A DNA stretch of 64,000 bases from Ailanthus altissimus (GCA_946807835.1 OX327697.1:17990001-18054000), one strand, 5' to 3'. Positions 25,927 to 37,600 are shown, counted from the first letter of the stretch. The notes: generated from the sequence alone by a model not told the origin. Made by a program: numbers and translations.

Positions 25927-26289
25927 GAGGACATTTTATAGGGGCCAAGGACTGTAGGCCAACTCGTGGATGTCCTATGCTTAATGCTGGTTAGACTAAG
26001 GCCTGAAGTGGTAGAGCCATAGGCTAATGGACCTTGGTGTTTTCATATTTGTTATTCCTTTGAAGGTTTCCATGATAATGCATGTCATTGTTGGGGCTAT
26101 CACTTTGTCATAGTGTAAGATAATTGAACTTAAGCTACTTCATAAGTATAGCCCAAGTAATAGAATTCAATCACTGGTATGCTAAGCACCATACATTGAA
26201 AAACAATAATACACACAAGCATAAGCATAACAAAATAATGAGTCAAGTATTATAAGCCTTAGTAGAAAGAAAAATAAAAATAAGCCAAC

Positions 26290-26921
26290 CATATAAACTG
26301 AGAAAAATAACACTCCAAGTGCCATAGGCTAAAAGAGAATATAATTTGATCATTATAGGTTAAAAAGAGAATAATATTCCAAACACTCTGTGCATAAAAG
26401 AATAATAATAATCCAAGCACCATGGGTTAAAAGAGAATAATAATTCGAGCGCCATGAGCTAAAAGAGAGTAATAATTCGAGAACTATAGGCTGAAAGAGA
26501 ATAAAAATTCGAGTGCCATAGGTTGAAGGAGAATAGTAATGCCAGCATAATGGCCTAAAATAGAATAATAATCTGAGTACCATAGACTAAAAGAGTATAA
26601 TATTCTGAACACCATGGGATGAAAATAATAATAAGTCGAGCATCATGGATTGCAAAAAGAATAATAATTCGAGCACCATGGACTAAAAAAAGAATAATAA
26701 TTTGAGCACCATAGAATGAAAGAGATTAATAATCCAAGCACCATAGGCTACAGAGAATAATCTTATGAGCACTATGGACTGAAAGAGAATAATAATCCAA
26801 GTACCATGCACATAAAAGCTTGAGTAGCATTGATTGAATATCATGAGCAGCATAGGTTGAGTAGTATAGGTAGTATAGGCTAAGTAATATGAGTAATATA
26901 GGCTGTATACGAGTAGCATAG
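26290..26921. repeat. Minisatellite, about 36-bp unit (GAGCACCATAGGCT-AAAAGAGAATAATAATTC)
   Basis: A degenerate tandem array, at least a dozen units, built from a 'gagcaccat(a/g)g' word followed by 'taaaagagaataataa'. Towards the right it changes into 'gagtagcataggct' units. The array is cut at 26921 by the Athila element and resumes at 37043 in the same style. Such variable repeats are typical of the region between pol and the 3' LTR in Tat elements. Confidence 0.8.
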
Positions 26922-27493
26922 TGATAAGAGCTATATAGACTATTATTTTTATCTTCTTGAACTTAGATTTTACTTTAAATCATAGAATATTTGGCTATTT
27001 ATTGAGTTTATTGATAAAATATAGATTTTTAACCTATAGCATAAAGATTTTGAAAAATCAGACGAAGAAATAAAGATCTCGAAGAAAATGACCTAGTGTC
27101 ACATCTAGCGGTATGAGACCCAAATTAGTAACCTCAGTGCTGTAGTATTCCATGTCCATCGCAACAGTACTCATATAGAAAAATGATGGGTAATTCCCCA
27201 AATTTAGCACTGGAATGCCCAACATCCCCAACCGCGGCACTTGAGGCAGAAAGTTGAATGCTGCGGCTCCCATGCGACTAAAAGGGCAAGTTTACTAAAC
27301 ATCTAATAAAACTTGGACTCTAAGCCACACGCCTCAAGGGTTATGAATGCTAGTGCTATAGCACATATATGACCAAAATGAAAAGTTTATTGAACTTCTA
27401 ATACGACTTGGACTTCAAGCTATACGCCTCTAGAGATACAAAGGCCTATAAAAGAACCACTTTTTACAGCTAAAGACAAAGAACATTAGATAT
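26922..27493 (+). repeat. A3 5' LTR, truncated
   Basis: Matches the first part of the 3' LTR at 35974: both start TGATA, share the 'tatatagactattatttctatcttct' opening and end in step at 'gaacattaga' (27481). A TATA-like 'ctataaaag' lies near 27447. About half of the LTR, the primer-binding site, the leader and the N-terminal end of gag are deleted at about 27493. Confidence 0.85.
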
Positions 27494-27534
27494 CACCTTA
27501 TTCTTCCTACTAGTAAAGACAACAAAGATAAAGA

Positions 27535-28425
27535 ATGACATCATCTTATTTAGTCAACTTTATGGTGAAACTTTGTATGAAGTATAGAAATGGTTTAGGG
27601 ACATATTGAGGAAGTGTCCTCATTAGGGGGTTCTTAAATGGCTATTAGTCCAAACATTCTACAATGGACTAGTAGGTCATTGAGGACCATTGTAGATGCA
27701 GCTACTGAAAGAGTCTTAATGAATAAGTTTACAGATGAGGTTTATGATCTACTAAGGAGATAGCATCAAGTTGCTATCAATGGCTAATTAAAAAGGTTAC
27801 ATTTAAGAAAGACACTAGTGTTTATGAGATTGATGCATTCAATGCGTTAGCTGTTTAAATCAATATATTATCCAAAAGGATGCCATGAATGTCATCAAGA
27901 CTTAGAATGTAACCTTTGATTTATGTACTAATAATCACATGAATGAGTGGTGTATGGAGTTAACGAGTTATGTGAAAAACTTTAACTGACAGCAGAACAA
28001 TCCACATTCAAAATTCTATAATCTGGGGTAGAGATATCATTTAAACCTCTCTTGGACTAACAACCAAGGGCAGTTATCTAGACCAATGAACCCCCAAGAT
28101 TTCAGCCACCGTAAGAAAAGAAGCCAGCATTTGGAGACATGCTCCTGCATTATATGAAATCAAATGATGCCATTATGAAAAATCACTCTATAATTTTGAA
28201 GAATTTGGAGACTCAAATGGGACAACTTATTGTAGCCTTTAATAGGCGACCTCAAGGAACTCTACCAAGTGATACTGAATTTAATTTGAAAGAAAGTGTA
28301 GAGTAATGTCACATTATCTCTTTAAGAAGTAGTAAGGACTTACAAGATAACACATATGGACCACCATCATAAAGCATGCAGAATAGTAAGAAAAATGAGA
28401 AAGTAGTATAAAAAGAAGACGTGCA
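27535..28425 (+). pseudogene. Athila gag remnant
   Basis: Gag forms the particle that packages element RNA. Broken frames read YGETLYEV, WFRDIL and CPH (27570-27630), QTFYNGL (about 27650-27670), NHMNEWCMELTSYV at 27930-27975, QQNNPHSKFY (about 27990-28020) and SWTNNQGQLSRP (28050-28090). These match the Athila gag in order, including the C-terminal zinc-knuckle-like part and the later LPSDTE block (28260-28280). Many stops and several frame changes are present. The N-terminal third is missing. Confidence 0.85.
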
Positions 28426-28430
28426 ACCCT

Positions 28431-29221
28431 TGATAGGGCGTAATTATATAAAATATTTTATCATCCTAAACTTAATGTTTATTCAATTTATCCCAATAAT
28501 TTGTCCATTTATGCATATTAATAATTTTTTTTATAGGTTTAAGGACTATTGGTGCAAAAATATCAAAAATCGGATGCAAACAGAGTTATTTAAGATGAGA
28601 ATCCGATAGAGGACTAAAATGCTCAAAATGTGAACAATGCTATAAATAGTGCCAATGAACAGTTTACATGGGTTACTGTTCATCCGATACAGTGCAGCTG
28701 CCGAGGCATTGGCTGCGGCATTCAAATTAGTAGCTTGAGCGCCGCGGTATTCAATCCCTATACCGCGGCACTAGATGTTGTGCATTCTTTTAATGATAAT
28801 GTTGTCCTATTTTTACAACCTTAAATGAATATAAACACCAACTATTGAGCCTAAAACATGTTAGGCAGTAGAGAACACAAAATCAACACATCATTTGGGA
28901 CTTTCAAGCAAGAATCAACAAGGAAGAGAAGAAATTTTATATGTTGGAGAAAGAACACTACTGTTATATCTAAAACATGATGTTGTTATATGCTTTAAAC
29001 TTATGTTTGTATTCATGAACTAAGTTTTATTACTTAGGTTATAATGTGAACTCCCGAAGGGGCATTCCTCTCAATTGCTTCTTGCTAGCACAGGAAATCC
29101 AACTCATTTTATGCCATCTGTCTAATATGTAACTTGGATTGAGTTTTTTCTTTATTCATCATATCGGTATTGAATTGTTTAATTTGTTCTATGCTTAATG
29201 CTTCTAATTATATGACAATGA
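28431..29221 (+). repeat. A2 5' LTR, truncated
   Basis: Follows the 3' LTR at 32359 from TGATA to 'tatgacaatga' at 29221, then diverges. About the last 600 bp are gone, together with the primer-binding site. Compared with the 3' LTR it carries an extra segment of about 70 bp at 29055-29123 and lacks one of about 45 bp. A perfect 10-bp stem-loop lies at 28741-28769. Confidence 0.85.
28741..28769 (+). promoter_or_regulatory. Stem-loop in A2 5' LTR
   Basis: Arms GCCGCGGTAT (28741-28750) and ATACCGCGGC (28760-28769) are exact inverted repeats around a 9-base loop. The 3' LTR keeps a shorter stem at the same place (32707-32725, GGCATT/AATGCC) with both sides changed. The role is unknown; RNA folding or a DNA cruciform are possible. 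Confidence 0.6.
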
Positions 29222-30235
29222 TTTTGAAATGGACAATGCCCAGAACTTGCAATTGATTCTAAAATTTGTTACCAATAGCAGCATAACCCAAGTTTTGATG
29301 CTTATTATCTAGAATAGGGGAATCAAGCATTTTGGAATAACAGTGAAAAGGAAACTCCAATACAAATGAATCCTCTTGTAATCTCACAAATAATTCAGCA
29401 GCAATAACTTGAGAAACATTTCTCCTTAGATGAGATGTTGCAATACATAAGGAGGATAGATGAATTATTGTATGACCAATCTTCATCTTTGCAGATGATA
29501 GAAATATAGGTGGAACAATTGATAAATGCTAGCCACAATCATCCTTATGATGCATTGTTGAGTAATACTGAAAATTTTCCAATGAAAAATGTTGAACATT
29601 GCAAGGCAATAATTATGAAGAGTGGGATAGAGCAACTTGCGACCAATGAAATAATCAAATTAGATTAGATTCATTATATGGATTAGGTGTAAATGGAAGT
29701 AGCAAAAAGAGTACAAGGAAAATAATTACAACAACAAAAATTTCTGAGCCATTGTACTCCACCATTTTCACTATCCAATGTGCTTGAAATGAAGAACCAT
29801 GATTTGAATATTTCCATGGATTTTTCCTATTGCTTCAAGATTGATTTGGTAACTCTGGATGAAGCACAACTGCCTCAAAAACTGTAAGTACTAGAAGCTA
29901 TCATGGATCATGTGCATGAAGAGATAACGTTGCACAAACTAAATACTAAAAAGTGACAAAACAAGCTCATCAAGGAGTAGCTAATAGATACTGACCAACG
30001 AGGTTCAATTGTCTAGTTTACGATTAAAATCTTTCTGGTAAGACTCAAGGTAAGATGGTCGAAGTTGTTCCTTAAAAAGTTTCTCATGGAACTATGCAAG
30101 TCGAAGAAAAGGAATAACATTACTAGTAGACGTCGACTAAAATTCCATAGGCGAAATGATTCAAATATGTAATATGAGCCACTATAAAAAATAAATACGT
30201 CACGCTAACGAAGTTAAATCAAGTGCTACTTGAAA
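29222..30235 (+). pseudogene. Athila gag and integrase scraps (internal deletion)
   Basis: At 29590-29635 a frame reads VEHCKAIIMKSG, the conserved end of Athila gag. From about 30010 broken frames resemble the C-terminal end of integrase (SRLK-like, RWS and a following KKF block at 30020-30090), and the coding part closes with the 'ggcaacccaag' landmark at 30235. Protease, reverse transcriptase, RNase H and the integrase core are therefore missing between about 29700 and 30000. No long frame remains. Confidence 0.65.
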
Positions 30236-32358
30236 GGCAACCCAAGATAATTATTTTATTAAATTTGATGTTTATGTTTGTATTAAAAAAAATTGAGAAG
30301 AAAAAAAGACAAGAAAAAAAAAAGGGAATTTTTTTTTTTCTCTTTTCTCTTTTGCCCTCATTTTCTCCATTTTTTTTCCATTTCAAAACCTTAATCCCTC
30401 TTGACCCTAACTCTTCATTTCACATAAATTCAACATTCTTAATTCAAATTCACCATAAATAACCACCAAAATACATCAAAAACACATGTTCATTCCTTAT
30501 TAATTCTAATTTTCACAAAAACAAATGGAGATTTCATTAAAAATTCTAAGGGAGCTCTGAATTTGAGATTAATGGATTCATTGTCCAAGGTACGTATTTT
30601 TATGTCCTTACACTTAATTATTGATGAAATACTTATCATGTTTGTTTTTGAACTATATTGTGGAGTGGTAATAGTGGATTGTGTTGTGAGTAAATTATTA
30701 GTTGAGGCTTATATTTACAAATTAATTGGGAAGTGTTTGAATTTATTTACACATGAGTTACAACGCATTGTGGTTGTTTAAGGGAGATTAATATTATTGT
30801 CATGGTGAGATTTAAAAAAGTTTGGAGATTTGAATTTAGTTGAAGAGTCACTGTTACATTGAAGCATGAATGCAATGAGATGATGAACAACCCATGCTCC
30901 TTCATCAAGCTCTGACAGAAATTAATGACAACAATTTGGGGGATGATACAAATGTTATAGAGGATGTAAGTGAGTCTTTAGCACATCCTTTAGGAAAGTG
31001 TTTTAGTTTTTTAATTTTATTGATGCTATGAGGACATGTCATGAATTAAGTTTGGGGGAGGGAAATACTTCCACATTTTCAAATAGCCTTACTTATTTAT
31101 ATGTATTTGCAATTGTTTTTAATTTGCATGTTGTTATTGTTGTTGTTATTATTATTATTATGATGTATTTTATGTATTTTGTATTCTATTTTGGGTTTAA
31201 GATGATTATTAGTCCATAATAAAACTAAGTGCAAAAACTATAATTCTTAGGAATCAATAAATGCTATGTTTGTACATATAGTTTATCCAAATTATAAGTT
31301 TTATCTTATTTGTGATTACTTGAAACATATTGAGCACATAGTTGGATTGTTAAGTTAGTTGCTGACCTAGAGAAAGTTTATGTACAAAAAAAAAAGGTCT
31401 CAAACACACTCTAGAACTTGTTTGATTATCACTTGAGGCGAAATCATATGATAAACATTATTAAGGAAGTGATTTTAGGCTATATTTGGATCGTTTGAGC
31501 CTTTCGAGCCTACCAATATATAATTTTATCCTTAGTCACCCATTTTAAGCCTAATGACTATCTTTCTTTGTTAACTACAATAATGCATAAAAACCTTTAC
31601 TTATTGTTCTATCATTATCACCCCTCACACCATAAGCATAATGGTTATAGTTATTTTTTGTTCAAAAGAGTTGAAAAATACTAAGTTTTATGGTATAGTG
31701 ATTTGAAATATCATTTTGTTCCAAAAAAAGAGAGAAAAAGAAAAAAAAAGAAAAAGAAAAATATATATGCTTTTATATAAAAAAAAATTAATAATAAAGA
31801 GCAACAAAAAAAAGTTTCAAATTAAGTTTGAGGGTGTTCTTTAAAAATGAGATGAAGGGTTTGATGATAAAAAAAATAATGTATGTTTATAATGTGACTT
31901 GAATTGAAATTGAATCCATATTATCATACCTTCATCTTAGCCATACATTATAAGCTTATTAAAGTCTTATTTTATCCTTAATCGTGTTTGTTTCTACATT
32001 AGTGGAGAGTGATATAAAAAGAAAGCCTGTAAAGTGTAAGTTAAAAAAAAAAATTTTATAAAGACCATATCTCGTCTTGTAGACACAAACCATTCTGGGT
32101 GCATTTAACTGACAATAATGACTATGCACACACACACATACACAGAGACTAAGTAATTACTTGTAGGATGAAATAAGTATAATGATTAGGCATATTGAAT
32201 AATCACGGTATTTAAAGATTTTGAATAGTTATAGATAATGCAATCTTTGAGAATAACTATTAATCATCCGTTAGCCCATAAATATATTTTTAAATATATT
32301 TATTTATTTTTATCTATCTTTGCTCGAGGACGAGCAAACTCTTAAGTTTGGTGGTATT
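30236..32358 (+). other. A2 post-pol region, hairpin and polypurine tract
   Basis: Non-coding. A pyrimidine-rich leader-like stretch (30330-30600) ends in a strong splice-donor word AAG|GTACGT at about 30590. The landmark 'gaggacatgtcatgaattaag' followed by a G-rich run lies at about 31030-31060. Purine-rich low complexity occurs at 31720-31770. A hairpin is at 32319-32338 and the polypurine tract 'aagtttggtggtattt' at 32344-32358 touches the 3' LTR. No third ORF is left. Confidence 0.65.
32319..32338 (+). promoter_or_regulatory. Hairpin next to A2 polypurine tract
   Basis: TTTGCTCG (32319-32326) and CGAGCAAA (32331-32338) pair exactly around AGGA, 20 bases before the 3' LTR starts. The same hairpin with 9-bp arms occurs at 60542-60563 next to another element's polypurine tract. 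Confidence 0.7.
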
Positions 32359-33735
32359 TGATAAGACATAATTATATAAAATATTTATCCTCCTAAACAT
32401 AATATTTGTTTAATTTATCCCAATAATTTGACAATTTATGCATATTAATGCTGTTTTATAGGTTTAAAGACTATCGGTGTAAAATACCAAAAACCAGATG
32501 CAAACAGAGTTATTTGAGATGAGAATTCGAGAGGGCACTAAAATGCTTAAAATGTAAACCGTGATATAAATAGTGCCAATGAACAGTACTTTTGTGAACA
32601 ATGATATTACTACAGTTCATGAACAGTGCACATAGATTTGTTCATCCACTACAGTGCACCTCCGAGGCATTAGCCATGGCGTTCAAATCTGTAGCTTTAG
32701 CGTCATGGCATTGAATCCTAATGCCGCGACACTGGATGCTAGACACTTTTTTAATGGCAATGTTGTCTTATTTTTGCAACCCTAAATCTATATAAATACC
32801 CACTATTAAGCTAAAAACGTGTTAGGCAGTAGAGAAAATAAAATTAACACATCATTTGGGACTTTCAAGCAAGAATCAATCAGGAAGATAAGAAATTCTA
32901 CATATTGGAGGAAGAACATCATTGTTACATCTTATCTTCAATTTCGTACTTTGTTATTAATTCTATTATATATAATGATGTTGTTATATGCTCTAAACTT
33001 ATGTTTGTAGTCATGAACTAAGTTTTATTGCTTAAGTTATAATGTGAATTCAATATGTAGCTTAGATTGATTATTTTCCCTTATTCATCATATTTGTATT
33101 AAATTATTTAGTTTGTTCTATGCTTAATGCTTCTAATTATATGACAATGAATTAGAATGATTTAGGAACATTAATGAACTTGAAAAAGGGAATTTTTTAT
33201 TAGCCATGAATAAATTGATTTATGATCTTTTCCAGTAACTTTGAGTTTCATATGGGATAGGAATATACTCATATAGCATATAGGACAATTTAGAGAACTT
33301 AAACTTAATGAATCTTATTTCAATTTGATTATCATAAGAATATTGATAATTGATTGTATTAGATATACTTACTTAACCAGAGGCTTGTGAGGATATTAGA
33401 GTTCTTGGTTAACAATTCATATTGATAGCTTTAAGAGAAGTAAATAGATTCAAGTGAAGTATTGAGGTATCATTATAATCCTAGGCATTTGAGTACTAGT
33501 GCTGTTATATTTATTCTCTTTGTTCAATTTCTGTAATTAGTTCATTATTTAGTTCATTTATATATCAAACACATTAAAATTCCAATAGTTTGAATAAGAG
33601 TAAGAAGACATAATTTTAGTACTTAGCAAATAGTAATAACAATTGCTCATAAGAACGATACTTTACTCATCATATATTACTTGTTGCGATAACGTTCACT
33701 TACGTTAAAAGTATATACATACAAAATACACAACA
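32359..33735 (+). repeat. A2 3' LTR
   Basis: A 1377-bp LTR starting TGATAAG directly after the polypurine tract and ending CACAACA. A TATA box 'tatataaata' lies near 32790. GAACAGT and CTACAGT words fill 32575-32660. It is complete, unlike its 5' partner. Confidence 0.9.
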
Positions 33736-33740
33736 ACCTT

Positions 33741-34613
33741 ACATAATTTTGGTACCTTGTCCTCAAAGACTACAGAGGCATAAGACAAGTGCAGAAACAA
33801 ATACAAGAACAAGAAGTTAGCAACATAAAAGTATATAAATAAATTTAGAAAAAAGTGCAGAAACCAGTGTTCAAGTGCAAAAAAATATTGAAGTGTAAAA
33901 AAGTGTAGACACCAGCAAAAACATACAGATCCGCCTAGTGTAATCTTTCACTCCAACACCACTATTTCCTTAGAGACTACAAAAGAAGAAACTAGATAAG
34001 CAATTCTTAAAATTTCTTGAAATTTTTAAAAAATTGTACATTAATCTTCATTTTACAAATGCCTAGTTATGTCAAATTTATGAAGAACATTATTTCAAAT
34101 AAGAAGAAACTAGAAGACTATAAAACTGTAGCGTTGACTGAGGAGTGTAGTATTATTCTACAGAAGAAATTTTTGCCTAAGCTAAAAGATCCTGGTAGCT
34201 TTACATTCCTATATGTCATTGGCAATCACAACTTTGGGAAAAGCTTTATATGACTTAAGGGCAAGCATCAACCTCATGCTATTTTCAATTTACAAAAATT
34301 TGGGTTTAAGGAAAGCCAAACGATAAATGTCACCTTAGAACTTGTTGATCACTCATTCACTTGTCCAAGAGGTATCATTGAATATATTTTGGTGAATGTT
34401 GACAAGTTTATTTTTCCTACAGATCTCATTGTTTTGGATATGGAAGAAGACAAGGAGATTCTAATCATTTTTGGAAGACCATTCTTAGTCATTAGACAAA
34501 CAATTATTGATGTGCAAAAAGGGGAACTAACAATAAGGGTACAAGATGAAACAGTGACATTCAAGGTCTTCAAAGAAATCAAGTTGCCCACAAACTTATG
34601 TAGTAAAAAATAA
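33741..34613 (+). pseudogene. Athila protease region (A3)
   Basis: Aspartic protease would cleave the polyprotein. In order: LDKQFLKFLEIFKKLYINL (33990-34050), the open frame from 34017 on reading MPSYVKFMKNIISNKKKLED and GSFTFLYVIGN, then after a one-base frame change DLRASINLM (about 34250-34277), and the open frame 34389-34613 with VNVDKFIFPTDLIVLDMEED, FGRPFLVIRQ and IDVQKGELTIRVQDETVTF. The active-site motif normally reads DLGAS; here glycine is replaced by arginine although aspartate is kept. Compared with 11951-12533 this copy is more complete. Confidence 0.92.
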
Positions 34614-35973
34614 ACACAAGATAAGTGTTTGTCAAGTTCCTAGGGACTTGTTATCTTACATGTTAATTCTTTTTAGTTATTAGTTTTAGGTTGATATGAT
34701 GATCATTAGTCCATTATAAGAAATAGAATAATGGCCGAATTTAGTTTTACAACTCTTTAGGAAATAATAGACACTTAAGATAATTCTTATACTAAGAATC
34801 TTGAACTGATTTTGACCATATTTTTTTTATAATTTATTTTTTAGCACATTGAAATAAAGCATGTATTAGTTGAACTGTTGTCTAGAGATGTTTATACTTA
34901 AGTAGTACACCACAGTCTTAAGGACTAATACTTTAGAACTTGCTTGATTACTCATTGAGGGGAAATCCTAGAAAACACATGAATAGAGAAATGATACTAG
35001 GCTATATTTGGACCGATTAAGCCTTTTCTAGCCTACCTTAGATATATATTTATCCTTAATTATACCCTTTTGAGCCAAAATATCCATTTTTTCTATTTAA
35101 CCACATTAGAAGCATTAAGCTTATTTATCCAAAAATTACCCATAACACCAGAAACATTAAGTTTACTTAGAAATACTCTTAAAAGATAAAGGTTATGGTT
35201 CTGTGAGAAAGGGGTACCGAAGTGGAAAGCAATTACGTCTGAATGGTATTTATTAATCTAAGTTTAGAAGTATTCATTTTAAAAAGAGAGAGAGAGAGAG
35301 AGCCTTTAAATTCTTTATACCCATAGCTTAAGAAAAAGTAGAAATTATTTGAAAAATTGTGATTAAAAGAAATATGAAAACACAATAAGTTTATAAGGGA
35401 GATAAATCAAGGAAAATGAGATTAAGAGATTTTAGGTGAAATCTAAGTATTCATGGTGTAATTTGAACATCATATATATATGTATATTTATTTATATATA
35501 TCTTTATATCACACCTTAACCTTAGCTTTTAATTACAAGTTAATTAAAGTCCTAAATAGATCCTAAACGTGTGTTTTTCTTAATAGAGAATGGTATGAAA
35601 AGGAAGCACGTGATAGTGATATTATAAATTGAAATATACTGAGACAACATGTTTATGTACCATTTTAAGTTATTAAGTAAATTCAGGAATCATTTGACTA
35701 TTTACTTGCTTATTATACACATACAAAGTGATTAATTATAGGGAAGAAAGAAGAACTTGATGAATGGTATTACGAATTATCAAGAGTTGTTTATTAAATT
35801 CTAAAAAGACTTGTACCATTTCAACAGTATTTGAGATAATGATTATGATCATCAAATAACCCTAGCTTATTTTAGTTTTGAGTTTTTATTTTATTTTGAT
35901 GTTAAGAATAATGTCTTTAGTTTTTGTTTTTTATTTTGCTTGAGAATGATTAAATCTTAAATTTGGGGGTATT
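34614..35973 (+). other. A3 3' untranslated region and polypurine tract
   Basis: Directly follows the protease stop; no reverse transcriptase or integrase is present. The order of words parallels 21600-22390. It contains a (GA)n run at 35285-35302, a TA-rich block at 35470-35505 and the polypurine tract 'aaatttgggggtattt' at 35958-35973. The hairpin seen in A2 is eroded here ('tttgcttgagaatgat', about 35936). Confidence 0.75.
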
Positions 35974-37042
35974 TGATAGGGGTTATATAGACTATTATTT
36001 CTATCTTCTCGAACTTAGGTTTTGCTTTAAATCATAGAATATTTGACTATTTATTTGAGTTTATTTATAAAACATAGGTTTTCAACCCACGACATGAAGA
36101 TTTCAGGAAGTGGGATAAAGAAATGAAGAATTCAAAGCTAATGGCCCAGTTCCATGACGCTCCACATTTATTGCCATGCACTTTACATCCATTGCCATGG
36201 CAATCCACATCCATCGCCGTGATGCTCATGTAAAACAATGATGGAAAATTTCCCAAGTCTAAGCATTGCGGCCAACATCCACCATTGTGACACCCGAGGT
36301 AGAAAGTTGAGCATTGTAGCACTCAAAAGCCATCGCAGTGTCACCCATGTGACCAAAGGGGAAAGTTTGCTGAACTTTTAATATGTCTTTGACTCTAAGC
36401 CACATGCCTTAAGGGTTACGGAGGCCTATAAAAAAAATCACTTTTCACAACTAAAGATGGAGAACATTAGAGAGCAATAAAGAAAATAAGAGTCAAACAT
36501 AAAACAAGAGAAATCAAAGTATGTGTAATGCTTTCTTTATATCTGGCCAATATATTGATTGTTTGAGTAATCATAATGAACTTGACAGAGGAATTTATGT
36601 GTTTAGCCTAGGATAGTTTGATACATAATCATAGGGTAACAACTATGAATTTCATGTATAATAGAAATATATCTAGATGGAATATATGTATTGATAGATT
36701 TATTCTTAATGAATTTTAGTCTATTCTAATTATCATATATATATGGGTGATTGTTAGGATAAATATAGTTATTTGACCATCGACAAAGGCTTATAATAAT
36801 ATTCGAGTCTGTCTAACAATTCATTATCGAGGGATTAAATAAGAGAATAATAAGGTCAATGAAGTATTAGGGGATAAGTTGAAACATTAGGTTCTTTTTA
36901 TCTAGTGAATTTAAATCCTTGTTTGCTTTTGTTTAAGTTTAGGTTTATTTTAGTATAATTAGATAAATTGGAACATTCATTTTTATACTACTTGGTACGA
37001 TATGTACACTTGCATATATTTTTGCTATATTTAATTGCATCA
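35974..37042 (+). repeat. A3 3' LTR
   Basis: A 1069-bp LTR from TGATAGGG to TTGCATCA, followed by the CATAG duplication. The TATA-like word is 'cctataaaaaaa' near 36427. A block rich in 'ccatcgcc' and 'ccattgccatgg' (36140-36340) corresponds to the GC-rich part of the A2 LTR. Confidence 0.9.
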
Positions 37043-37600
37043 CATAGCCTAAGCATGAGCAACATAGACCATATATAAGCAGCATGGGGTGAACATGAGT
37101 AGCATAGGCAAAATATGAGTAGTGTAAGCTATATTTAAGCAATGTGTGCTGTGAATGAGCAGCATAGGTTATATATAAGCAGCAAAGGCTAAGCATGAGT
37201 AGCATAGGCTGAGTAGTAAAAAAAGGCCGAGTATTATGAGCATAAGATGGCCTCGGATAAGGACTTACGTGGCCTCACATGATCAGTACTTAATGGCTTC
37301 ATATAAGGAGAGCTTATATGGCATTGTATGAGGAGGGCTTATATGGCCTCGATTAGGACTTACAATGACCTTGATGAGGAGTTACTTGACCTCGTATGAG
37401 GATTACATTGGCTTTAATGAGGACTTATGTGGCCTCTAATGAGAACTTATATTACCTTAACAAGGACTTATGTGGCCTTAATGAGGACTCATATAGCCTT
37501 GATGAGGAGGTTCTTAGCCTTGATGAAGAAGGCTTATAAGGCCTCGGGGATGAGGTCTTATGTGGTCTTGAGCATGAGGTCTTCAGATATGGACTGTTCT
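37043..37600. repeat. Two adjoining minisatellites
   Basis: 37043-37215 continues the 'gagcagcataggct' array interrupted at 26921, with about ten short units such as 'atgagtagcatagg'. 37220-37600 is a second array of about 27-30 bp units built on 'ggcct(t/c)(g/a)atgaggacttat'. The short frames running through these arrays are products of the repeats. Confidence 0.8.

Larger units (their letters stand above)
28431..33735 (+). mobile_element. Athila-type element A2 nested in A3 (5.3 kb, deleted)
   Basis: Starts TGATAGGG and ends CACAACA, flanked by ACCCT (28426-28430) and ACCTT (33736-33740), one mismatch. It holds a truncated 5' LTR, scraps of gag and integrase, a long post-pol region with the landmark repeats, a hairpin, a polypurine tract and a 3' LTR. 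The A3 coding region continues on both sides of it, gag to the left and protease to the right. Most of pol is deleted, so it could only have moved with help. Confidence 0.88.
26922..37042 (+). mobile_element. Athila-type element A3 (10.1 kb, pol-less)
   Basis: Starts TGATAAGAGC and ends TTGCATCA, flanked by a perfect CATAG duplication (26917-26921 and 37043-37047). It holds a truncated 5' LTR (26922-27493), a gag remnant (27535-28425), a second Athila element inserted at 28431-33735, a protease remnant (33741-34613), a 3' untranslated region, a polypurine tract and a 3' LTR (35974-37042). Reverse transcriptase, RNase H and integrase are absent, since protease runs straight into untranslated sequence. 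Without the inner element it would be about 4.8 kb. Confidence 0.9.

Noticed and set aside
26353..26919. Two minus-strand frames (76 and 78 residues) with repeated LLF and IIILF words
   Set aside because: They run through the 36-bp minisatellite and repeat with its period; no independent domain.
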